Notes under the pieces: model-generated
What the model was told of the DNA's origin: nothing
Databases searched by the model: none
The model's input: only the letters and a program-made list of their open reading frames with translations
Source of the DNA: Spinacia oleracea
Taxonomy: Eukaryota > Streptophyta > Magnoliopsida > Caryophyllales > Amaranthaceae
NCBI RefSeq assembly: GCF_020520425.1
Contig: NC_079490.1
Span: 2,790,001 to 2,854,000 of the forward strand
Length of the DNA stretch: 64,000 bases
Direction of reading: 5' to 3'
Part shown: piece by piece, positions 34,582 to 48,400 of the stretch
How positions within the stretch are numbered: position 1 is the first letter of the stretch
Layout of the letters: the number at the start of each line of letters is the position of its first letter
Made by a program: the position numbers and the translations under genes

Positions 34582-35009
34582 TCTATACCTAGTATTTAAA
34601 AAGAAAAACCATAAATCTATAGATGACATGTGCCATCCCCTTTTTTCATACATCGTTCTTTGACATGTGACATCCCCTTTTTTAATTCATCATTTTTTTC
34701 CAATTGTTTCTTATATTTTACGACTCTAGCACCTATTTCACTTCATATTCTTCATTCAACATCGATTTACCATTTTAATTCATATATCATTATTCAATCT
34801 TTTTCAATTCTCTCTTTCTTTTAACACTTAATATTAGTTTCATCATTTAATTTAATTTTATGAAAAATACTTTTAACCTTCAAATTTCTCACCTTTTTTA
34901 AATCATATATTCCTACTCAAATACAAGCTAGCCCTCCAAAAAAATTGAATTCTAAAAGATAGTTTAACAACTACTAATTGCCCGTTCTTAGAACGGGCTT
35001 AAGAGCTAG
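34582..35009 (+). mobile_element. Complete short Helitron
   Basis: A 428 bp element with both ends clear: A|TCTATACCTAGTATTTAAAA at the 5' end and, at the 3' end, an 8 bp-stem hairpin GCCCGTTC-TTA-GAACGGGC (34980-34998), TTAAGAG and CTAG|T (35006-35010). It has no coding capacity. The hairpin is perfect, suggesting limited decay. Confidence 0.85.
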
Positions 35010-35274
35010 TTAACCCTTTATATACATCACAAGTTAATGAAGTAGTTTGACTTATATTTATTTTAGTATGTAATTTTATAAGTTTGTATCTGTAATTAAC
35101 CCTTATATACATTATAAGTTACCAATTGTCAATGTCTTCAGCCTCACGTTACAATGGTTACTGCAAACATATGCAATCCTATTACATGTCAAAAAATAAA
35201 AGTATACCCTATAATAAAATACAGATATTTATAGAAAGCATCATATAATAAATAAAATACGGAGGGAGTGCTAA

Positions 35275-35920
35275 ATATTTTGTAATTGTTCACAAAATCT
35301 AATGTCTAACTTATTTTAATTAGAGTTTCCGCTTGCTTTATTGTTATCGTTTTGTTGGAGGTTTTTATAGAGGGCGTGTTGCCCCTTGTTCTCAGTGGCG
35401 GAGCCACGGACCACTTTGTGGGGTCCTTGACCCCACTTGATTTTTTTTTTTTTTTATAGTTAAAATTTCAATTTTTTTAAAAAAAGTTACATAATTTTAG
35501 TGAAAGTTTCATCAATTTTTAAATAGTGACCCCACTATCTCGAATTTCTGGATCCGCTACTGCTTATTCTAAAGCACCCATAATCCATCCAGTCCTACAA
35601 AACAGATATATTCTCGTCGTCAGTCTTGCTTATATGTATTGTGTGCATGTTGTACACACACAAGTGTCTCGATCAACCATCCACCTTCACTCTTGATGTT
35701 AATATGCAAGAGTGATAATTCTAAATCAATATGGAAGGTTTGATGTTCAACAATGTTCATCTAATCATCAATCAACTCCATAATTGTTACATTGAACTAG
35801 TTATAAAAACCAAATTCGATCAACAAGTCATTGAATGCAACTAAAAGCTTGAGGTTGAGTATGAACTTTTCTAAGCTAAAGAAACATGACATTAAACAAG
35901 GGGATACTTTGCTCGATCCT
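35275..35920. repeat. Dispersed repeat, copy 2 (partner at 28260-29340)
   Basis: Diverged copy of the unit at 28260-29340, here interrupted by the hAT-like MITE 35393-35562. Unknown class. Confidence 0.65.
35393..35562. mobile_element. hAT-like MITE
   Basis: A 170 bp element with termini CAGTGGCGGAGCCA and TGGATCCGCTACTG, flanked by near-perfect 8 bp duplications (CTTGTTCT and CTTATTCT, 7 of 8). CAGTGGCGGA is a frequent end of plant hAT MITEs. Confidence 0.85.
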
Positions 35921-36410
35921 TGTACATGACACAAAATATACAACATTACCAAAAACATCGTATAAGACGAGGAGCACGCGTAAGAAGAGTAACATACACT
36001 AAATTATAAGAAGATAACCATTCTACTTATTAAAATACTAAATACATCGTTCAAGTTCTATTTTCTTCGTTCTTTTTTTTTATACTTTGATACAAAACAA
36101 TGATATACACATACAATACAAGCTACCATTCTACATGGTAACCTTAAAGAAAAGGTTAAAAACCGGAAAAATGAAAGAGAAAAATGTCCAAATCCACGAT
36201 TTCACGACCAAAATACACTAAAAAATTAACACAAAACTCTCTAAATTTTAAAAAAGAAAGGTCAAAAGCAGAAATCACTCAGAAAAAGAAAAAAAATTAC
36301 AGGAGAAACTATATGCAATCAGTAAAAAGGATGTACAAAATAATGAACACCAGACTTATTCAGGCTTATCTCTTTGATATTTTTCTGGGTTGAGCAATGT
36401 GGAGACACGG

Positions 36411-39400
36411 TCAGCTCCATGACGGGGAAGATGGTCTGTACAAATAGTCTTGAGAGGTTGCTACCCCGTAGTTCAAATCGAGGTTGTGAAGTTGTTCCAT
36501 CAGTTGAGATCTTCGTTCCTTGAAAAAGTCGAGTCGGGTTGTTAACTCTACTAATGTAGATGATGCTGCTGACGGGTGTCGGGGGAAATCCAATACCTGC
36601 ATCAAGGTATAACAAGTGAATGATGAAATATGAAATCAATGATGAATTTCGGGCTGAAACGCGCCCAAGATAGGGGTCGGGCCAGTTAGAGAAGCTACAC
36701 AGAAGACAATCTTAGTTTCCCAAGTGTAGAACATTTCAGAATGAAAGAAAGGTCAAGAAGTATGGGATATTGGATTAGGCCTTGTTCTGTTCGACTTATA
36801 TAAGTCTTATTTTTCAGACAAAATATTGACTTATTTCAGACAAAATAAGTTAAGTTCTGATAATATAAGTTCAGAAGTTCGACTTATATAAGTCTTATTT
36901 TTCAGACAAAATATTGACTTATTTCAGACAAAATAAGTTAAGTTCGGATAATATAAGTTCAGAAAAAAAATAAGTTTTTTTCCGGACATTTTCACACACA
37001 AATAAGTTATTTCACACAATATAACTACATAAGTTCTTTTTAGATAAAATAAGTTCAAATAAATTCAGATAAAATATAAGTTCAGACAAAATAAGTCGAA
37101 TAGAACGGAGCTTAAATCAACATTGAAATGTTGGATAAATACACCAAATGAACTGAAGAAAACCAATAAAATCAACAAGCAAAAGAAAACTGATTTTCTT
37201 TTAAAAAAAAAATAAGAACCAAGTGTGTATTTTCCAAAAGTATAACAGAACTCCATACCTCTGGTACCCTCGAAGTGGATGGAATAGAAGCAGAATCAAC
37301 ACCACCAAATTCATCAAAGGACATGTTGGCGGATTGTTCGGTACTTTTTGAATCACTCAAGCTACTTGCCTCTAGAAACTGCTTGCGAGGCTGCCGGCTG
37401 CTGCTTCCAGTAGCGGACATTTGTCCCTGTCCCTGTCCCTTGACGTGACCCCACTCCGGCAGCAGCGAACCCTCCTGAAGTTAACATTGCAAGACACGTT
37501 TCATTAAGATGGCAAAGGAGAATAGAGAAAATCAAAAGTTCTTTCCAACAAAATTTGCGAGCTTAGAATTATTTTTTTATGACCATAGAATACAAAATTT
37601 ATGAGCTTACTATAAAAAAAAAAATTACAGTTATTCACTAACACCAATACCAAATATGTGATGTGATAATTGTCCAATTATTAAAGAAAAGGCTAGTAAG
37701 TAACTCAATCCATATTAATTATACGGAATACTATATAATGTTCTAGACTCTAGACACACCAATCTGCTATCCCAGCCATCCACGAAACAAGAAACGTAAC
37801 TATGGGTAAAACAATCATATGAACAAAGGAGAATTATGAAAAATAAAAGTGTAACAGAACTCAGAAGAACAAAGGTAAATAGGGAATAAGATACAAACTT
37901 TTACAGTTCCAGAAAAACTAACAAAGATCATTTCAGGGAGTATATACCTCACTTCGTTGTTTCCTTTCATGATTACAGAAGGCAAGGGTACTATCAAAAT
38001 CTTGCTGAAGGAATCTCCTGCGCATAAATGAATAAAAAGTAAGAATTCTCACTTTTTATAGGAATTGACAGAAAGTCAAATTACATATCAGCAAGACTTA
38101 ACAAAGCATGGTCACAATTAACGAGGGTAATATGTTAAACAGACCTTCAACATACACCAATTAGACATAAACTAGTGTGTGGTCCGGGCGTTGCTCCGCA
38201 TTTTACTTTTAGTGTGTGGCCCGGGCGTTGCTCCCAATTTAAAACGATTGTGTTTTATATTTATATGAAAAAAGATAACATATGTTGTAGCTAGCTAAGA
38301 TGGTAGAAAGTGTAACTTCATTTCAGGAGTTTCGGTGTTCGATCCTTGTTACATACTATTTAGTTGTCAATAACATGTCATGATGTTTATTAGTGGACGT
38401 GGCGTAATAAGGAGGGGTATATGTGACACATATATGTTCTTATAAACGCGTTTTATATCAGTATAGACATACTCCACCCTTTTCTTTTATCCCCCTACAC
38501 GGCTACACGACACCCCTAGCCCCAGCTTTATTTGGAGATACAAATGTTAACTAAGGCCCAACTTGACCATTCAGCAAACTTAGAGGTGAACCCCAGGCCT
38601 CCAGAAACCTCCCCGGAGGAAGAAATGTAACTAGAAGGAACGCAGCTGGGAGCTTAGTCGGCACATCATGAAAATTTATACAACTTTGAAATCACATAGT
38701 GAAACCTTTAAGTACATCATCCTATCATATAAATTGAACTAATTAAAGGTTCTCCTGTTGCACCGCTTATAGCCACTTTTTAGCTTTGGGATCAGAAGCC
38801 TAAAGTTTGGCAAATGGGAGTATGGGCTGAGGAGCTTCATCAATTTTTTAACTGAACCCAACTTGAATATGGGTTTATAAAGTTGTCACTGTTAAGTGTT
38901 AACCCATGTTATCATGAGTACTTACAAATGATTAACTTACTGCAGGTTCAACTCGATAGTGATTGAAACACATATAATGCTGCACATACTCAAAGCAAGA
39001 GCAATGAGCAATCCATGAAACAAAAAAAAGAGATACCCTCGTACCTGTCACATGCATCAGATAGCGAACCAAACTGATGCTGCCGTTGCTGATTGAGTTG
39101 GTGGTGCAATTCGGCCACCTTTTGCTTTAATCGAGCTACATCTGCCTCGGCAAGAGCAATCTCCTCAAGCTCGGCCCTTGTCTTCACATTCAGCACAGCA
39201 TAGTTATTATGCAGAAAATAGAATTGCAAAGAAAGCACGTGAGGGTTGAGAAGAAATGTGAATATGAAAAAGAGTGATCTAATTTACTCACCTTGGAATC
39301 CATACCACGTGAACTCGGTAGTTGTCCAGAGGACATGCTTAAACCAACCTCCAATGCAGCTCTAAGATCTCTTTCAGCTTGTAGCTGTTCTTGCAATCTT

Positions 39401-42400
39401 TGAACCTGGCAAAAATGAACATTTCATATAATACTAAGTGACTGTAAAATTCACATAATATTGTCCAAGAATGCAGAGGAAGATAGTTACTTCAGGAGGA
39501 TCAGTCAAACAATAAAAAATTTAAAAATAAACAGCAGCAAGAGATGAGCTCGCGCTAGCAATAAAGAGCCTAATTTATACTCCCTCTGTTTGGAAATAAT
39601 AGGGACACTTCTTTTGACACTATTCACAAATTTCATTTTGACTATCATTTGTGATTTATGGGTAAGGAAAAATATAGTCGTGTGAGACTGTGAGGTCTGT
39701 TTGATTCGTTTCTTTATGTACTTTCGGAATATCAACTTTTTATATTTTTTACAAAAACACAATTGGAGATATTAATGTCCAAACATTTATATTGGCAAGC
39801 GTGAAAAGGTAAATTATCCTCATTATTACGAAATGGAGGGAGTATGTTGCTAAATCACAAAATAAATTTTAGAACATACAGCTTTGAGATCTACAGAGCG
39901 TGAAAAGATGTAAGCCGTCTTGTTCATTAATATGGGGTTAGAAAGATTGGCTTTGCTGATGATCTATTACTTTTCTCAAGGGCTTGAGTCAGTTAGGCGG
40001 ATTATGAAAGCTTTTTCTACCGAATTGAACTCCTACTAAAAAAGCGCGTAAGGGGCAGAGTATAAATAGAGGTTAACATACATCTTGTTCAAGCACTAAA
40101 CGTCGCTCATGCAGAGCTTGTTTCCTTCTCTCCAAACTAGCTTGCAATATCGCATTTCCCCTTGCCTGCAAGACATAGAAAATAAAAAATTGTTTTAGCA
40201 ACTATATTATATAAGCAGGCAAAACTGTTTCAAACTTTCAACAATTCTTTTTCAATTAACCTCTTTGGCAATTCGGTGTCGCAAGTCATTCTTTGTAATT
40301 TCAAGCCTCTGTATGGCAAGTCTGTCAGGAAAACAGAACAAGTAAAAAAAGGAATCAAAGGAAAAATATTTAAGCAATGTTAGTAACAAAACAAATCCAA
40401 GAGCAGTAGGATCAGGATAATGATTACACAAAGTTACAAACAGGACATGAATTCTGCTCCTGTATACATCTAGAGCACCTAATAAGGCTAATACTACAGA
40501 GAGACGGGAGAGAGAAGAAGAGATCTTACTCTTCCTCTCCTGAAGAATCAACTGACTCCATAGACGGCGTTTTACGGACCTGAAGAGGAAAACAAATGTT
40601 ATCAGAATCAAGCGACTAAACTAGATGTTACCAATTCATCAAGCATATATCATCCTCGTTCAAGAGTAAGAACTAAAACCATACATCAGCTAAAAGAACG
40701 ACCATACACCATTCCAGCACGCATAAAAGATTAAAAGTGCGTTCTATTCACCTAATCTCCACTTATCTAAACGTGTTTGAACTAATTAGAACTCATATAA
40801 GTTGCAAATTGAACTTACGAGCCCTTATTTTTTCTGAACTTATGTTATCTGAATTTAGTTTTCCTGAAATAAGTAGAAACGAGGTGAACTTAAGTCTAAG
40901 AGGTCGCATTATTGTAAAACAACAAACTGTTCATCCATAGTAAGGAATTAAAATACGCGCAATAAACAATTTTAGCCCAGGTCAATTTAATCTACTTATA
41001 AAGCACAAGAATAGGATTAGATTAGGAATCTCTAATTGTTTCTGGTTTCATGGTTTCCAAGCTTAATAACTGCAGTCTTGGAGGATCAAGCTCTAAGAAA
41101 ACTAGATATAGCAGCGACCCACACCACTTTCTACCCAACTATTTGGTTTTAAAATGCTTGTTTAAGGCGGTAACATGGCGTAAAAACTAGCCCGAGTTAA
41201 CTCGTATCGCCCGAGTTAACTAGGTTTTGGAGGCTGTCGATACGAGATATCCCGAGTTGTAAAGGTGTTTTTGAACACGGCGAGATTTTGGCAGGTACAA
41301 CCGATCCGAACCAATTTTGTCTGCATTAAACGTTATTAGCCTCACCCTACTCAGTTTTTAGCCAAATTCCCTATGTTTTCGACAAAAAGAAAGGGAAAAA
41401 GGAAAGAAATGGAGAAACTCCACTGAAATAGAGTACAAAACTCCATTTTAAGATCTAAAATAAGAGAGGAGAGAGAAGGTGGACAAAGGAATTCATTTAA
41501 TTATGTCACGTGTACGGTTTAGGGGAGGGGGAGTAGTGAGTGGGGCTAACATGGGGCTTCTTTTTCAAATTTCAAATTCCTACGCGACAACCGTGACACG
41601 GTCCGCGACTAACGCATCATTTCCGTTACCGAAACTCCGCGACCGTGACCCATACCGCATTTTTTATCTATGGGCGGTAAGAGTGTAAAAATGAAAAGAA
41701 TGGAAAACTTAGAGGCTTCTTATAACATCAGACACCCTTGTCCATTTGCTGTAAAAGTCTAGAAGACAGCTATTGTTCTTGGTGTGCCATGAACAACAAA
41801 TAACTCACCATCTTTTTTTTTGGACCTCCAACTAGAACCTTATATTTCGCATCTTGTTACAGCTTTAAGCAATAGATTATGGGTGTTTTCCAGTAAAAAG
41901 ACTTGTGTAATCTCACGTAAGTTCAACCGGCTCAAGCCAATATCGAAATGCCTCACAAGTCACATCTCAGTAAAGGAATAGAAATTGCAGTATATTTCAG
42001 GTTAAAGCAATCAACTGAAAAGTGACTGAACTTCTCTATCAGTGCACTATTTTCATAAATAAATAAATCCATAAAGAAAGAAATTATACAAGACATCAGA
42101 AATTATAGCCGTATACTGGCTGCGCTCAGATATACGTCATATATCTTAGGTTATTGTATCCGAGAATCATTAAAGATTAAAGCTATACTAGCAATGATGC
42201 ATGTAGCAGAGAAAGAAGAAGGAAGAGAGCTTACAGCGCCTCTGCTCCAAAAATTTGACCGCTTCACACCAGAAACTACGAGTTTACTAGTTGGTTTTTC
42301 AGCACTCAATTCGGGACCTGTAATGGGTAGCGGAGGTCCTGGATCCATCGATGACAATATCTCCCCCATTGAACGATAAGATTCCCCAGTAAGTAGCTTA

Positions 42401-45400
42401 GGACTATCCACATTTGTCGAGCTTTCAGTCACCTTTACTGGTTTATTGTGTTCACTTAACTCGCCGTTACAATCCCTTAACGTTTGAGTATCTGTGCAAG
42501 GTTTAGAGTTGACAGAAGACGCATTATTGGATCTGGGCGATCCATCAGAATCATCACCTCCAAAAGCCTGAACCTGTATGCAAAGCACAGAAACCAAGTA
42601 CAGTGAGTGAGCCCGTATATCTAATTATATGGAACCTCCTGCTTAAACTCCCAGATATGATCCAGGCATGTAAGCAGCATTCCAGTACGGAAAAGTAATA
42701 AGTTAGTGCCATTGTATTAATTTCAGCACATTAGAATTTATAGTGGCGTGCTCACAATCACCTTACTTATGCACTGTTATTTCTGTGCATGTGAACACTT
42801 ACGCTTGCATGCATACAGAGCACATATAATTAGATATAGAGTAAAAAAATTATGAGCTAGAGCATGCGTTCATGGTCCAGTGACACAGATATCAGAAATT
42901 TAAAATCTCTAATATAGGAGCTGGATACAAATCTTATGAACTATTTTGCCTCTTCACAGATTTAAACAAGTTGGCGGGAAAATAAATTGAGAAGAACCTT
43001 ATAGTCATAAAGGTCACTGCCACCATAGCCACTGCTTTCACTCAGTTTACCACTCAACACACGTTCTTGGTCATCATCGGTTTCTTGGTCTGCTTCATTC
43101 TCAGCATTATGATACCCATTTCCTTTAACCTCCAGATTTTCATCATCTGTGGAATCATCACTCCCACTATTTTCAATCCGAGAGTCAGCTGAAATAGAGC
43201 ATCTCTGTAAACTATCATCCTGAAAGAGAAACAGGTGAATTCACTTAGCAGAACTATGTTTTTATGATATATGACAAAAACAAGTGTCAAATTACTCGAG
43301 CAAATAGGCAACAGCTAAACAAGATTGAATCAGAATCAAAGGTGTGCCCATAGCCTCGTTGGAGAACCAGCAAGGTAGTTTTTAAGCACACTCTGTATGA
43401 TCATACAGAAAAGTAAGACAGGGAGGCAGATAACAAACGAAAATAACTTACATCAAAGACATTCTCATATTCCTCCAGAAGAGTTGCAATAATCGCCTGA
43501 GCATTATTGGCAGCATTTGCAGCGGCCAGAAGCTGGGCTGAATTATCACCATTCATATCAAAGTCGTCATCCAGCTCACACTCGCCTGCTAGAAGAGGAC
43601 GTAGAAGTAAAGGGGCCATGCAAGCAGCAACAGCAGATGGAGTCATTCGATTATCAGAAGAATGAGAAGCAACTGTGTGCATCATTTTCAAAATTCTGCA
43701 AAACGAGATGAATAAGTAAAGATCAGAAGAAAAGAAATGAAAAGGAGCAATAATCTTAACACAAATCTAGAAAGAAAACCAACACTACAGAATCTCTCCA
43801 AAGATTATTGCACACAACATTCTAAGAAAGGCATGTAAAACACACCACTCAGATATCCTTCTCTATGAGATATAGTCAATATCACTCAAGTCAATTTTAA
43901 TGGATACTCAAAACCATCAACCCATGCAACCGTATGAGTTCATTTACCTCCATCTCTGCCAGTATAAAGGTTCCTCAAAATTATACACCCCCCGCAGCAC
44001 AGTAAAACAAAAAAGTTAAATCGCTATCAACGGAACAATATAAGAAAGCAGAAGATAATAGTTGTTCGGGCATAACTTAAAGACAAAAATACAGTACTCA
44101 AGCTCTAGATATGTTTGTCACAAAAGATGAATACAATATCAACATCTTTGACACAACCGGCTACAGGCCCAAGTTGTGATACTCAACAGGCAATATTACA
44201 ATCCCCTGTTGTAGGACAAAACTTGGGCAGTCAATTTATGTCTGTCATTGCTACTGTCACCATACTAATGCCAAAAACCATTCATTCTATTAAGCATGGA
44301 TGCATTTACACATGTTTTTAAAAACCAAGAAAAAGAGGAAGGGCAGCAAATGTGTAAAATCTCAAACTTGTGCCAATTGGCGACATTCCAGACTTGAATG
44401 CAGGAAAAAGAAAACCCCATTGGATACAAGCACGGTGAAGCACCATAACCTTAAGTAAATATACTACACGAAACAACTACATGTTTCTCTTATGCCAAAA
44501 AGAATGGGGCGGAGCTGGACCAAATATGCTAAATTCCAGAAGTGAATCTCCCAAAAGGTCAAACAGATATTTATAGAAGTATATACATAAATTCCAAGAT
44601 GCCGCATATAACAGCAGAATTCACAGGCATACGAATAAGGAATAATAGTCGGAGAAAACACCTTTGCAACAATCGCCTATTAGGTTCAGGAAACGTCTCC
44701 AGAATTGCTGATCGCATAGCATTCGCCCGTGCTTCCTTACGATCGATTTCTGAAAGAGTAATCCAGGAAAGAAACAACATTTTGTTACCATCCTTGGCAC
44801 AAAAGGTAAAAGTACTGAAGTGTGCTATATTGTCCATGATTTTATAGATCAATAACAGCTGTATGAAAGGGAGGGGTGGAAGTTCCATAAGAGAATTCCA
44901 CAAATGTAAGAGTTGCTAGAAGTTGATGATGTTTGCAATTGAAAATCCGGAAGAGTTCACAAAACAGAAAGGTTTCTTTAGTTCAAAGAGATTAAGCGCA
45001 AATCCAAGTTGACGTAAATAAAATTTACCTAGCAAAACAGTTAAATGGGTGAATTCGGCCCAAGGAACTTAAACAGTTCAAATGTTCAACCTAAAACAAA
45101 CATATGTTTTAACAGTTAAATGAGTGAATTTTTGCCGAACTTACTGTAAGCCTCAAGCAAAGCAGTGCAGCAAGATGCTGGAACAGGAGAAGAAGGAAGC
45201 TCACGAAGGACATGCTGCACATTCAATGTCCCAGAGCTAAATATTAGTCATGAGACCGAGCTAAGCAGCTCAAATAGTCAAATCAATGAAGAAATTCAAA
45301 AGTACCTTCACACAGTCACCGACAACATGAGCATCCTCGTTGGGATCAAATTCGTTATTGCCTGAGAAATATATACCCCCGGGTTTGAAAAATGTATATA

Positions 45401-48400
45401 TATCAGACCAACAAATATAAGAAAACATAAATTCTGAAGGGATAGAATTAGGCAAAAATGAACCTTGTTCGTAATCTTGGACTCTGCGCTCCACCTCTTC
45501 AACATCTGCTGACTGTCGCAAAATTCCTTCCACTTTAGTCCCTGCAACAAAATAGAGGACACTGTAAGATAAAGCCATCACCGCTACACAACTACTAGTA
45601 GATATCAGAAGCAATTTAACCACATGATGAGATGCCACATCTATCAGTCAAAAACTAACATTTATACAGCCTCCTATGCATAAGAATCCACATCCCCTAA
45701 CATTCAGTTTGGCTGTGAAATAACAGCCAGAAGTTCTAAATTGGAGTTTTAAAAGGAATGATGCAAGAGCATTGTGAATTCTAAATACGGAAGGGGGGGG
45801 GATATAGAAATCAAAACACGGGTATAATTCAACAAATAAAAGCAAAAGCTGAACTAAAACAAGTTGCAGCGCTGTTCATAGTATGAAGTGAAACATAGAA
45901 ATAAAAAAAATAAAAAAAATAAAAAAGAGGAATTTGGAAGATAATGGGAGATGGAAAAGCTATAAATCGACGAAAATCTAACGAACCGCATTCACTACAA
46001 AAAAGAGTGCTATAAAAGCTCCCGGAGGAAAGAACTTTAGTCTTATTCTTTTTTATGAAAACTCACCATAAGTTTCAAGAAATCTGAGAGCTTTCTCCAA
46101 AAAAGAAGGTCCGCCATCTATATCCTCCAAAGCAAGCAAGATTGGTCGTCCAACAACCAATGACTTAACAGGACGCTTATCCCTCCCTGAAAAAAATCCC
46201 CAGTCAATTTTCTCATTGAAAGGACTCAAGGAGATCCGCCATCTTGAAAGACATACCTCACAATAAGGAGAAAAGCATAGAGAGAAAAAATTCTTTTCTA
46301 ATTATAAAAAAAATTAACAAACACATACATTGATTAAAAGATCCATCAGTGGCATCACTTGTGTCATTTCGGAATATGCCATTATGACCCATCACAAGGG
46401 CAGCGCTTGGTGCCTGTGCTAGAGCTTGCTCCAGGGCTGTCTTCCATTCATATAAATCTTCGGATGTCTCAGCCTAAAATATTATCAGAGGCAAAAAAGA
46501 ATGAATAACTAATAGCAAAATATTTCCAGTAACTAAATATACATAGAAAAAAGAGAAAAAATCCAAACACAATCACATACGTCTAATAGAATAAATGGTG
46601 AGTGTTAAGAGATACCTTAAGCGTGAATGCCCGACCATCACGCCCATCAGGGAAAAGCACTGTCAGCAACTTTTTGTCCTCTCGTACAACAACACTGCAA
46701 AAGAATCACCTCGGACTGAGACAAGGCAAGATAATGAGAATAACAAACAAGAGAAACGAGTAAAATAAGAACATACCTTCCTGAATTGTTTAAATCAATG
46801 CCACCCAGTGTCAAATTTACTTCTCCACCTCTTTGAGGAAGAGCACTCTATACAACAGCCACAAAAAGTATATATCAATTCACAAACTTTAAAAATAGAG
46901 GCAAAATGGAATAGAGTACAGATGGAACTCTGTAGTGCAAACTAGCAATGCAGATATTTTTCCCAACAAAACTGGCATTCATTGTAAATTAATGGTCTCC
47001 ATCACAGTTCATACTTTATAGCATAAAATAACTAAGTAATGAGGTAAAGCACATTAAGTCAAAGAGAGGTCAAATGTATTGGCAGGGTAGAAATGTAGAA
47101 TAGGATAGTAGCTCTTTGTATTTGATGCAGGAGGGGGTTACTATAACCAAAAGCAGGGAAAGGGGAGAATGATACTCCAAGATTAAAATATATAAAAAAG
47201 GAAAATGAAGCATGATGTAGCATAATGAATGGGAAAAATATCAGTTCAACTATAGTAGGCTATCATTGATAGAGTCCATCAAACAACGAATGTATCATGA
47301 ACTACTCCGTATAATTAGAGATATCAGCATTCATACAGACAATCCATCAACTAAATGCATCAAGAATAAATAACAAAAATTCAATAGAAGTTCCACCAAG
47401 GATAATAGGAAATTTCTTAAGCCTTTCAGATACTCTCCACAAAATAGAACCAGTGTCTTTTAGCCATCCCTTCTCAACAAAATATGCTCGGCTAAGAATA
47501 ACATTCTCACTGATAATCAGAAAGGGTTCATCTAGGCAATTTCCCTGGTCAATGGAATGGGCAAAAGCAAGTTTTGCCTATTTTGAATCTTAGAAGAACA
47601 AAATTACCTGGAAACCGATATTCTAAACACCGCATACATTGAATAAATTTCGCTTATCATAATTCAAAGGTAGGACGAAGCAACCAGGGCTACACAATAT
47701 AGGTTTTTATGGGAGAATTGTCAATCCATCATAATTAAGTCTTCCATTCAAGGGCCCTTATCGTTTGAAGTCATAATGGTATTGAAAGAGAACAACAAAC
47801 TTCGCTTATCATAATTCAAAGGTAGGACGAAGCAACCAGGGTAACACAATATAGGTTAAAAACAAAGGAAACCAACAAAATTTATGGGAGAATTGGCAAT
47901 CCATCATAATTAAGTCTTCCATTCAAGGGCCCTTGTCGTTTGAAGTCATAATGGTATTGAAAGAGAACAATCAAACCATTAATAGTCTTAGGAACAATTA
48001 ATTATTGCTGAAGTGCCAACTATGCATTGAAAATGAAAAGCAGGATGTTTCTTCATCTAGCATCCGGTAATAGACTACTTTAAAGGTGAATTACGCAACT
48101 ACCCACTCAACTGACCAATGGCAAAGCCAAATATAAAATTTCCCCATATACTGCAGAATCCACATATTTTCGTACGATCATCACACAGAACAACAAACAA
48201 GAACTATCAACAATATAATTTGTTATCGAAAAATACCAAATGCACGAGGAGGGAGTTAGCAAGCATTAAAGAGGTAGATGAGACTTACAGGGTCATTTTT
48301 AAAGAAAACTAAAGATGTGCGCGTCAGAATAAACCAACGCTTTTTCCAAGATTTCCAACCCAATCCTGCAGCAATACAAGGGAAAAATAATCATCACTTA

